Shown here in pieces: positions 1 to 5,518 of a DNA stretch of 5,560 bases (position 1 is its first letter; each line of letters begins with the position of its first letter). The DNA comes from CAYNOZ01 sp964398955 (GTDB taxonomy: Archaea; Methanobacteriota_B; Thermococci; Thermococcales; CAYNOZ01). The translations under genes and the position numbers were made by a program. The notes under the pieces were generated by a model that was given only the letters and a program-made list of their open reading frames with translations, was not told the DNA's origin and did no database searches. The stretch lies in contig CAYNOZ010000078.1 in assembly GCA_964398955.1 (NCBI GenBank), positions 1-5,560 on the forward strand, read 5' to 3'.

Positions 1-35
1 AATTCTGGATACTTTTTATTAATCTCTGACAACAT
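1..35 (-). CDS. Possible N-terminus of a minus-strand gene (partial, alternative reading)
   Basis: An ATG at 35-33 (minus) opens a frame that runs off the left edge after 11 codons, beginning MLSEINKKYPE. On the same strand TTATAA lies at 61-66, preceded by a purine tract (GGAAAAAAAG, 67-76). That matches an archaeal BRE plus TATA box, predicts transcription starting near 37, and implies a leaderless message. The gene at 430-1476 appears to use the same arrangement. There is no Shine-Dalgarno site. The open stretch is very short, and this call conflicts with the + strand tail at 1-66. Confidence 0.25.
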   Translation of the reverse strand, partial: MLSEINKKYPE

Positions 36-66
36 ACTAACTATAATTAAACCATTAGACTTATAA
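1..66 (+). CDS. Possible C-terminal tail of an upstream gene (partial, uncertain)
   Basis: Frame 1 is open from the window edge for 21 codons and stops at TAA 64-66. The encoded tail is mostly hydrophobic and ends IIKPLDL. A T7 run (68-74) follows directly and would be a poly-T terminator. The same 11-mer, T7 followed by CCAT, lies just after the aldehyde dehydrogenase stop (3081-3091). Against it, an open run of 21 codons is easily obtained by chance. A minus-strand gene start at 35 is a competing reading of the same bases. No family can be assigned. Confidence 0.3.
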   Translation, partial: NSGYFLLISDNILTIIKPLDL

Positions 67-251
67 CTTTTTTTCCATCTAAAAATCAGGAATCAAAAAT
101 GGATCTAGAAAAAAAATATAAGAAAAAACATCAAATCTAAAATTAATAAATTAAAAAATATATCATAAAAAATAAACAGGATATAAAAATTTAAGTTAAT
201 TATTAAAACAAATTCTTGGGTAAATAAATTAATATATGTTAATATTAAAAT

Positions 252-294
252 TAGAGTGTTATAGACGCTTTTAAATCAAGTACATAACACTTTA
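252..294. repeat. Inverted repeat, 8-bp perfect core (AGTGTTAT/ATAACACT)
   Basis: AGTGTTAT at 255-262 pairs with ATAACACT at 284-291. The stem extends outward through one G-T pair (254 with 292) and two more A-T pairs to 252/294. Inside the 21-nt interval, CTT (268-270) can pair with AAG (278-280). It contains most of the G and C in this stretch. It could be an RNA hairpin on either strand or an operator-like site. Confidence 0.45.
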
Positions 295-395
295 TAATTT
301 GTAGATACTTTAAATATCTAAACAAGTATTTAAGAACCTATTGTTCTATGAATTTATAATTTTAATTATTTTTCAGTGAAATTCATATATTTTTT
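255..395 (+). ncRNA. Candidate small structured RNA (speculative)
   Basis: A TATA-like stretch at about 229-236 (TTAATATA) would place a + strand start near 255-260, at the left arm of the 252-294 hairpin. The following bases hold further small hairpins: 302-307 with 315-320, or alternatively 310-316 with 327-333, and 333-337 with 343-347. The last stem (347-355 with 379-387) is followed by T6 at 390-395, which resembles an intrinsic terminator. The span would be about 140 nt. No tRNA, 5S rRNA, C/D-box or H/ACA signature is visible. In sequence this AT-rich, stems of this length arise by chance at an appreciable rate, so the call rests on the arrangement and not on any one stem. Confidence 0.22.
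347..387. repeat. Inverted repeat, 9-bp perfect arms, next to a T6 run
   Basis: TATGAATTT at 347-355 is the exact reverse complement of AAATTCATA at 379-387. The 23-nt interval has its own ATAATT/AATTAT pair (356-361 with 364-369). T6 follows at 390-395, so on the + strand this resembles a stem plus U-run terminator. On the minus strand it lies 43 bases past the stop of the 430-1476 gene and could form a 3'-UTR hairpin. Confidence 0.4.
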
Positions 396-429
396 GGTAT
401 TTTTAACTTATTTTGGTTTTTTGGTGGTT

Positions 430-1476
430 TCAAATTAGGGATTCATATCCTTGTTTGAATTTTTCTAGAAGTTCTGGTTTTACTTCTTGATAGTTGTCTG
501 CTCTACCTATTTCGTATTTGTTTCTTTCTGGTCTTTGTATTTGAACGAAGAATCCGTAGTTCATTGTTTTTATGTATCCGATTCTCCTTTCCCGGCCTCC
601 AGGGTTTTTCACTTCTACACTGATCCATTTATATTCTTTGTCCCATGCTTTTCCTGAAGGTAGGATAAAATTTATTTCTCCGAGTTCTTTTATTTCTTTT
701 AGTAGATCTTTTGCGTTTCTTCTTTCTCTTGGTGGCATTACCTTTAATAGTTTTCCTATGTCTTTATTCACTCCTATTTTTGGAGTTTTTGTTTTGGACT
801 TACTTACTTCAAGTTTTTTTATTAAGTTTTTTATAAAGGCGTCAGTTGACCTTTCTACTCTTTCATGGTGTTTTTCTGGTACTTTTCGTTTAATTAAATC
901 AGATATTTTGGATGTTAATTCTTTTTTTGAACTTTTTAGTTGTTTAGAAGATTTTATGGTTTTTTCAGATTCTTGATTATTTTTATCTTCTTGTTTTACC
1001 AGATTTTCTTTTATTTTTTCTTTTGTTATTAAGTTTAAAGTTTTTACTTCGTTAGTTAAATTTGTGGTTTTAATTTGTTTTAGTTGAGCTTGCTCTTTAG
1101 ATATTCCATTTCCCGAATCATAGATCTCTAATATCTCTCCGTTACTATTTATTAGCCATTTAATGTTCTCCTTTTTACAATATTTTATTAGTTTATTTAT
1201 TTCTTGATCCGAAACTGTTTTTCCTAGGGCCTGTACTTTGATCAATATTCGTGGTGAATTGTTTAATTGTAAAGCATAGTCTGCTGTAAACTTCTTTGTT
1301 CCAATTTCTATTTGATAATTTAATACAACATCTTCTGAGTATTTGTTCCAACCTAATATATCGATTAATGGTTCTATTATCTTAGCTTTGGTGTTCGCCT
1401 GGTCCAAGTTAGGATGTTTGTTTTTGAATTCATCTATCCTGTTTATATAATTTTGTAGTTCAGATTTATCGATCAT
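430..1476 (-). CDS. HsdR_N-domain protein with degenerate nuclease motif and unknown C-terminal domain
   Basis: A 348-residue protein. Residues 1-122 match the type I restriction HsdR N-terminal (PD-(D/E)XK) family found as stand-alone proteins in haloarchaea. Seen here are NTKAKIIEPLIDILGW (28-43), ADYAL with Asp66, and the helix-strand end WLINSNGEILEIYD (107-120), which corresponds to the family's 'TNG..w..yd'. The strand that normally carries the catalytic E-x-K reads ILIKVQALG, so Lys80 and Gln82 replace Glu and Lys, and cleavage activity is unlikely. Residues 145-235 are a lysine/serine-rich linker with a near-tandem KSSKQL/KSSKKEL. Residues about 236-348 form a separate domain, predicted mixed alpha/beta (PPRERR at 248-253, WISVEVKNPGGRERR at 284-298), which I do not recognise. 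The ATG at 1476 lacks a Shine-Dalgarno site but sits where a TATA box predicts a leaderless start. It may be a DNA-binding or regulatory relic of a restriction-type protein. No methylase or specificity subunit is adjacent. Confidence 0.8.
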   Translation of the reverse strand: MIDKSELQNYINRIDEFKNKHPNLDQANTKAKIIEPLIDILGWNKYSEDVVLNYQIEIGTKKFTADYALQLNNSPRILIKVQALGKTVSDQEINKLIKYCKKENIKWLINSNGEILEIYDSGNGISKEQAQLKQIKTTNLTNEVKTLNLITKEKIKENLVKQEDKNNQESEKTIKSSKQLKSSKKELTSKISDLIKRKVPEKHHERVERSTDAFIKNLIKKLEVSKSKTKTPKIGVNKDIGKLLKVMPPRERRNAKDLLKEIKELGEINFILPSGKAWDKEYKWISVEVKNPGGRERRIGYIKTMNYGFFVQIQRPERNKYEIGRADNYQEVKPELLEKFKQGYESLI

Positions 1477-1503
1477 TGTTATTCAGTTTTTTAAAGAATT
1501 CAA

Positions 1504-1520
1504 TTTATAAAAGTATTTCC
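1504..1520 (-). promoter_or_regulatory. TATA box with BRE-like tract for the 430-1476 gene
   Basis: On the minus strand GGAAATAC (1520-1513) precedes TTTTATAAA (1512-1504). The TATA centre is about 31 bp from the ATG at 1476, which predicts a start within a few bases of the codon and hence a leaderless mRNA. No GGAGG-type site lies between. TTTATAAA is palindromic, so it might also drive + strand transcription toward the aldehyde dehydrogenase with a leader of about 70 nt. Confidence 0.55.
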
Positions 1521-1564
1521 AAATTAGCACATCTGAGGCGAATTTTGGTCAACATTAGAACAAG

Positions 1565-1600
1565 TTTTTATTAAATCATTTTCATACTTGTAAAGGGGAT
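1565..1600 (+). promoter_or_regulatory. Likely promoter and ribosome binding site of the aldehyde dehydrogenase
   Basis: A TATA-like TTTTTATTAAA lies at 1565-1575. AAGGGGAT at 1593-1600 is a Shine-Dalgarno-like site whose G-run ends 5 bases before the ATG at 1604. The two are close together, so a message starting from this box would have a leader of only about 8-12 nt. The palindromic TTTATAAA at 1504-1511 is the alternative promoter. ACAAGT (1560-1565) and ACTTGT (1586-1591) form a 6-bp inverted repeat flanking the box. Confidence 0.4.
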
Positions 1601-1603
1601 AAC

Positions 1604-3064
1604 ATGGTGGATGAAGTAGAATCTTATTATAACTATATAGATGGTGAATGGGTTGAATCAGTTTCAGGTGAAAAGTTTGAAGATAGAAATCCCGCTGATG
1701 TAGACGATGTAGTTGGTTACTTTCAAAGTTCTACTGAAGAAGATGTAGAATTAGCGGTAAAGGCTGCTAATAAATCTCAAAAGGATTGGGAGAACACACC
1801 CGCCCCTAAACGTGGTGAAATATTAAAAGAAACTGCTAAAATATTAGAAGACCGTAAAGATGAATTAATACATGCTTTTACAAGAGAAGAAGGTAAAACC
1901 TTATCTGAAGCAGAACCAGAAGTTCAAAGAGCTATAAATATTTTTTACTACTATGCAGAGAAAACGAGAGATCTAGGAGGGGAAATTAAAAGTTCAAGTA
2001 GTGAAGATTCTATGAAATATTACTTCCGAAAACCAATCGGAGTAGTTGGTATACTTACTCCTTGGAATTATCCAATAGCCATTGGGGCTTGGAAAATAGC
2101 TCCAGCTCTAGCCACAGGAAACACTGTTATATATAAACCTTCCAACCTTGCCCCAAATATTCCAAGAATGTTAATAAAAGCATTAGAAGATGCTGGTATT
2201 CCAGATGGAGTCGTTAATTACGTGACTGGAAAAGGAAGCGTAGTGGGGGAGGCCTTAATTTCCAATCCTAATATTAATGCAATTTCATTCACAGGAAGCT
2301 ACGAAACTGGTGAAAAGATATATAGAAAAAGCTCAAAAGACCAAAAAAGAGTCCAACTAGAAATGGGAGGAAAAAATCCTGCCGTTGTAATGCCAAGCAC
2401 AGATCAGGAAAAAGCAGCTGAAATAGTTTCCAACGGAGCCTTTGGAGTAACAGGACAAGCCTGTACTGCAACATCTAGAGCTATTGTGCACGAAGAAATA
2501 TATGAAGAATTCTTAGAAAATATAACAAAAAAAGCAGAAAATATCGAAGTTGGAAAAGGATTAAATGATCCTGATATGGGTCCGCAGATAAGTGAGGAAG
2601 AGCTAGAAAAAACCCTCAAGTATATAGAAATCGGAAAAGAGGAAGGAGCTAAACTGGAAACCGGTGGAAGCAAACTAGATAAAGGAAAGTATTCTAAGGG
2701 GCATTTTGTTGAACCCACTGTTTTCTCCAATGTAGATCCTGAAATGAGAATAGCTCAAGAAGAAATATTCGGTCCCGTACTTTCTATAATTCCGGTATCT
2801 AATTATGAAGAAGCAATAAAAGTTACAAATGATATTGAATATGGATTATCAGCTACTATACTAACTGAAGATTTATCTGAAGCTCATAGATTCATAGAAA
2901 ATGTTGATGCAGGCGTGGTAAAGGTGAATGAAAAAACTACAGGTCTAGAACTACATCTACCTTTTGGAGGTCTAAAAAACTCATCAAGCGAAACCTATAG
3001 AGAACAAGGAGACGCAGCTATAGAATTCTACACAATAACAAAAACCGCATACCTTAACTACTAA
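1604..3064 (+). CDS. NAD(P)-dependent aldehyde dehydrogenase, semialdehyde/KGSADH-like
   Basis: A full-length cytosolic ALDH-superfamily enzyme of 486 residues that oxidises an aldehyde to its acid. All catalytic elements are present: PWNYP with oxyanion Asn155, KPS with Lys178, the Rossmann FTGS (229-232), general base Glu253 in LEMGGKNP, nucleophile Cys287 in GQACTA, and EEIFGPV with Glu387. Asn181 stands where NAD-specific members carry the ribose-binding Glu (K-P-x-E), so NADP use is inferred. The C-terminal PFGGLKNSS...YREQG (453-469) is typical of 2-oxoglutarate-semialdehyde (2,5-dioxovalerate) dehydrogenases. The flanking glycerate kinase instead suggests glyceraldehyde to glycerate. 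The superfamily call is firm but the substrate is not. The ATG at 1604 follows AAGGGGAT. The start is acidic (MVDEVE) and there is no signal peptide. A poly-T terminator separates it from the kinase gene. Confidence 0.93.
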   Translation: MVDEVESYYNYIDGEWVESVSGEKFEDRNPADVDDVVGYFQSSTEEDVELAVKAANKSQKDWENTPAPKRGEILKETAKILEDRKDELIHAFTREEGKTLSEAEPEVQRAINIFYYYAEKTRDLGGEIKSSSSEDSMKYYFRKPIGVVGILTPWNYPIAIGAWKIAPALATGNTVIYKPSNLAPNIPRMLIKALEDAGIPDGVVNYVTGKGSVVGEALISNPNINAISFTGSYETGEKIYRKSSKDQKRVQLEMGGKNPAVVMPSTDQEKAAEIVSNGAFGVTGQACTATSRAIVHEEIYEEFLENITKKAENIEVGKGLNDPDMGPQISEEELEKTLKYIEIGKEEGAKLETGGSKLDKGKYSKGHFVEPTVFSNVDPEMRIAQEEIFGPVLSIIPVSNYEEAIKVTNDIEYGLSATILTEDLSEAHRFIENVDAGVVKVNEKTTGLELHLPFGGLKNSSSETYREQGDAAIEFYTITKTAYLNY

Positions 3065-3080
3065 AAAATAATCAAAACAA

Positions 3081-3107
3081 TTTTTTTCCATTTAGTTATT
3101 AATTTTT
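3081..3107 (+). terminator. Poly-T terminator of the aldehyde dehydrogenase gene
   Basis: T7 at 3081-3087 begins 17 bases after the stop codon, and T5 follows at 3103-3107. There is no GC-rich stem, as is usual for archaeal factor-independent termination. Together with the kinase gene's own ribosome binding site, this argues for separate transcripts, although read-through is possible. TTACTTAAAA (3106-3115) is a weak TATA candidate for the kinase. Confidence 0.55.
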
Positions 3108-3151
3108 ACTTAAAACCACTGAATTAACAAATTGTACCAAATTTGCCGGTT

Positions 3152-3157
3152 GGAGGA
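3152..3157 (+). promoter_or_regulatory. Shine-Dalgarno GGAGGA that sets the kinase start at TTG 3164
   Basis: GGAGGA at 3152-3157 is a near-perfect archaeal Shine-Dalgarno site, with 6 bases between it and TTG 3164. The in-frame TTG at 3143 lies upstream of this site and has no comparable site of its own. No ATG is available near the family's expected N-terminus. Confidence 0.75.
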
Positions 3158-3163
3158 ATACTT

Positions 3164-4528
3164 TTGATCAAAAATAAAGAAGAGCTAATAGAACAAGGAA
3201 ATAACGAAATAAGAAAAGACTGTTTAAATATAATTGAATACGCCCTCAAATCTGTTAACCCAAGAAAAGAACTTAAAGACCACATTAATATTACCAGTGA
3301 ACAAATTAATATATTTGAAAATACATTTAGAAAAGATGAGATTGAAAACATTTATATTTTAGGAGCCGGCAAAGCTTCATACTCAATGGGGAAAGAAATA
3401 GAATCAAAGTTTAAAGACCTAATAAATGACGGAGTAATAGTAACTAAATACGGATACAAAAAAGAAAATCTTAACAGAATAAAAGTAATTGAAGCAGGAC
3501 ATCCAATTCCTGATAAAAAAAGTATAAAAGCTGGAAAAGAATTATTGAAATTAGCTGAAAAGGGAAATAGAAACGATTTAATCATAAACCTAATTTCTGG
3601 CGGAGGATCAGCCCTAGCAGTACTACCATCAAATTCTATAAATATTAGCGAAATACAAAAAACCTCTGAACTACTTCTATCTCAAGGAGCAGATATTGAA
3701 GAAATAAATACAATAAGAAAACATATTTCAGATATTAAAGGAGGAAATTTAACTAAAAGCATTAATCCTGCAAATTCAATATCTTTAATAGTATCAGACG
3801 TAGTAGGAGACAAACTTGATACAATCGCATCAGGCTTAACAGCTCCAGACAACACAACATACAATGAAGCCTACAATATCCTAAATAAGTACCAAATACT
3901 GGAAAAAATCCCTAAAAATATTAAAAATCATCTAATTAAAGGAAAAAAAGGAAAAATAAAAGAAACCCCTAAAGAAAAAGATTTCGAAAACTTCAAACAA
4001 AAAAATATCATAATAAGTAGCAATGACAAAGCAACAGAAAAAGCAAAAACCAAGGCCAAAAAACTAGGATACAACACACTCATCCTATCAAGAATGATAG
4101 AAGGAGAAAGCCTAGAAGCAGGAAAATTCATCGCAGGAATAACCAACGACATAAAAAGAACCAATACACCAATAAAAAAACCAGCAACCTTAATAAGCGG
4201 AGGAGAAACAACAGTAACAACAAAAAACACAAAAGGAAAAGGCGGACCAAACCAAGAATTCGTAATAGGAGCAGCAACAAAAATAAACAAACAAAAAAAC
4301 ATAACAATCGCATCAATAGACACAGACGGAACAGACGGACCAACAAACATCGCCGGAGGAATAGTAGACGAAAACACAACAAAAAGAATCAAACAAAAAA
4401 ACATAGACCTTCAAAAAATAATAAAAAACCACAACACAAAAAAAGCCCTAAAAAAAATAAAATCCACCATCAAAACAGGACCAACAGGAACAAACGTAAA
4501 CGACCTAAGAATAGCAATAATAAAATAA
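3164..4528 (+). CDS. gck: Glycerate 2-kinase, MOFRL family
   Basis: Phosphorylates D-glycerate with ATP to 2-phosphoglycerate, which enters lower glycolysis through enolase. It has 454 residues from TTG 3164, a normal length for this class. Family motifs appear in order: GAGKA (67-71), AGHPIPD (111-117), SGGGSA (145-150), IKGGNL (191-196), SDVVGD (211-216) and IASGLTAPD (221-229) in the N-terminal DUF4147-type domain, then SGGETT (345-350), GGPNQEF (360-366), DTDGTDGPT (386-394) and TGPTGTNVNDL (438-448) in the C-terminal MOFRL domain. Many family members have GGRNQE where this has GGPNQE. The last 110 codons are extreme: 80 end in A, 29 in C, one in T and none in G. The neighbours, a hydroxypyruvate/glyoxylate reductase and an aldehyde dehydrogenase, both fit glycerate as the shared metabolite. 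The 3' end is convergent with the reductase, 7 bp apart. Confidence 0.93.
   Translation: MIKNKEELIEQGNNEIRKDCLNIIEYALKSVNPRKELKDHINITSEQINIFENTFRKDEIENIYILGAGKASYSMGKEIESKFKDLINDGVIVTKYGYKKENLNRIKVIEAGHPIPDKKSIKAGKELLKLAEKGNRNDLIINLISGGGSALAVLPSNSINISEIQKTSELLLSQGADIEEINTIRKHISDIKGGNLTKSINPANSISLIVSDVVGDKLDTIASGLTAPDNTTYNEAYNILNKYQILEKIPKNIKNHLIKGKKGKIKETPKEKDFENFKQKNIIISSNDKATEKAKTKAKKLGYNTLILSRMIEGESLEAGKFIAGITNDIKRTNTPIKKPATLISGGETTVTTKNTKGKGGPNQEFVIGAATKINKQKNITIASIDTDGTDGPTNIAGGIVDENTTKRIKQKNIDLQKIIKNHNTKKALKKIKSTIKTGPTGTNVNDLRIAIIK
4450..4457 (-). terminator. Possible poly-T terminator of the reductase gene, inside the kinase gene
   Basis: A8 on the + strand (4450-4457) is T8 for the minus transcript, about 80 bases past the reductase stop at 4536. 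Another A7 lies at 4438-4444. Only 7 bp separate the two stop codons, so the minus transcript must end inside the kinase coding region. These are the longest T-runs available there. Confidence 0.35.
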
Positions 4529-4535
4529 AATATAA

Positions 4536-5513
4536 CTATAAAACCATAGGATTAACAATATTAGGAGGCTTCTCTCCAGATAAACCCTTAACCATATTTT
4601 TTACAGCCATTCTCGACATTTTCAACCTAGTTTCTTCACTTGCACTTCCAATATGAGGAGTTAAAACTACAAACTCCTTCAAATCAGCAAGCTTCTTATT
4701 AACATGTGGTTCATCTTCAAAGGTATCAATAGCAGCTCCTCTAATTTCGCCACTAATTAATGCCTCAGCTAAATCATCTTCATCAACAACTGGACCTCTA
4801 GCAGCATTAATCAAAAGTGCGTTATCTTTCATTTTTTCAAATTCTTCAAATCCAAACATTCCTCTCGTTTCAGAAGTTAGAGGAGTATGGATTGAAAGAA
4901 AATCACTTCTTTGAAGAAGTTCATCAAATTCAACAAATTCCGCATCAAGTTTACGCTCTGGTTCCTCCTTCACAGAATTGCTATTATAAATAATTTCCAT
5001 ATCAAATCCTTTAAACCCTCTTTTAGCAACTGCCTGACCTATCCTACCCATACCAAGAATCCCTAAAGTCTTTCCATAAACATCAACACCCATATGAGGT
5101 TGCATCAACTCCCAACCCTCATACCTATCTTCACGAGAATAATTATCTGCCTCAGGAATTCTCCTAGCAGAACTTAATAACAATGAAAAAGTAAGATCAG
5201 CCGTAGTCTCAGTTAAAACACCTGGAGTATTAGTAACAATAACATCATTTTCAGTAGCAGCCTCAATATCTACATTATCATACCCCACCGCAACATTAGA
5301 AACCACTCTCAAATTAGAGCACTCATCAAAAAACTCTTCGTCCAAATCGTCATTCAATAAACTAATAACCCCATCTTTATCCTTAGCTCTTCTAATCAAC
5401 TCATTCTTACCTAAAATCTTACTAGAATCATTAACCTCAACACTATGACCTTCCAACTCTAATCTTTCAACGACTTCAGGAAAAATTCTACGTGAAACCA
5501 ACACATCAGCCAT
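4536..5513 (-). CDS. gyaR: D-2-hydroxyacid dehydrogenase, glyoxylate/hydroxypyruvate reductase type
   Basis: Reversibly reduces glyoxylate to glycolate and hydroxypyruvate to D-glycerate. The 325 residues from ATG 5513 are a normal length. Visible motifs are GYDNVD (77-82) and NTPGVLTETTAD (95-106) in the substrate-binding domain, the Rossmann GMGRIG (154-159), and the catalytic triad Arg239 (NAARGPVVD), Glu268 (FEDEP) and His287 (LTPHIGS). After the second beta strand the sequence reads IIYNSNS (174-180) with Asn177, where NAD-specific members usually have Asp, so NADP(H) use is inferred. The ATG is preceded by GGGGTG at the right distance; a TTG at 5528 in the same frame lies upstream of that site and is disfavoured. 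Related D-lactate and phosphoglycerate dehydrogenases share the fold, but there is no ACT domain. The adjacent glycerate kinase supports a glycerate role. Confidence 0.9.
   Translation of the reverse strand: MADVLVSRRIFPEVVERLELEGHSVEVNDSSKILGKNELIRRAKDKDGVISLLNDDLDEEFFDECSNLRVVSNVAVGYDNVDIEAATENDVIVTNTPGVLTETTADLTFSLLLSSARRIPEADNYSREDRYEGWELMQPHMGVDVYGKTLGILGMGRIGQAVAKRGFKGFDMEIIYNSNSVKEEPERKLDAEFVEFDELLQRSDFLSIHTPLTSETRGMFGFEEFEKMKDNALLINAARGPVVDEDDLAEALISGEIRGAAIDTFEDEPHVNKKLADLKEFVVLTPHIGSASEETRLKMSRMAVKNMVKGLSGEKPPNIVNPMVL
4597..4602 (+). terminator. Possible poly-T terminator of the kinase gene, inside the reductase gene
   Basis: T6 at 4597-4602 is the first run of six or more Ts after the kinase stop (4528), about 70 bases downstream. 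It lies antisense within the last codons of the reductase gene. The two convergent mRNAs would then overlap by roughly 150 bases at their 3' ends. Confidence 0.35.
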
Positions 5514-5518
5514 CAAAA

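Larger units (their letters stand above)
67..429. other. Gene-free AT-rich intergenic region
   Basis: No convincing gene lies in this stretch. Positions 79-250 are nearly pure A/T with many A-runs, which on the minus strand are T-runs (for example 185-189, 165-170 and 152-157). These are the first plausible poly-T stops for the minus gene ending at 430. Positions 252-395 carry several inverted repeats, listed separately. A 13-codon ATG frame at 99-140 is lysine-rich and looks like chance. Confidence 0.7.

Noticed and set aside
99..140. ATG frame of 13 codons with a weak AGGA upstream
   Set aside because: It is very short and lysine-rich, in an A-rich stretch where such frames are expected by chance. 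There is no sign of conservation to lean on.
252..294. The AGTGTTAT/ATAACACT repeat as an insertion-sequence end or CRISPR-type repeat
   Set aside because: There is only one copy pair, with no transposase, no target duplication and no regularly spaced units.
255..395. tRNA, 5S rRNA or C/D-box RNA in the structured gap
   Set aside because: No cloverleaf, no T-loop GTTC in the right context, and no paired RUGAUGA/CUGA boxes can be found.
572..976. A 134-codon + strand frame opposite the HsdR_N-like gene
   Set aside because: It is a serine/phenylalanine-rich antisense shadow without a ribosome binding site. The minus frame has recognisable domain motifs.
3143..3163. TTG at 3143 as the kinase start (7 extra residues)
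   Set aside because: The GGAGGA site at 3152-3157 lies inside those extra codons and is correctly spaced for TTG 3164.
3928..4404. Long open minus-strand frames (up to 158 codons) opposite the kinase
   Set aside because: They are shadows created by the near absence of T and G at kinase third positions. The predicted products are monotonous Leu/Phe/Val runs and the real motifs lie on the + strand.
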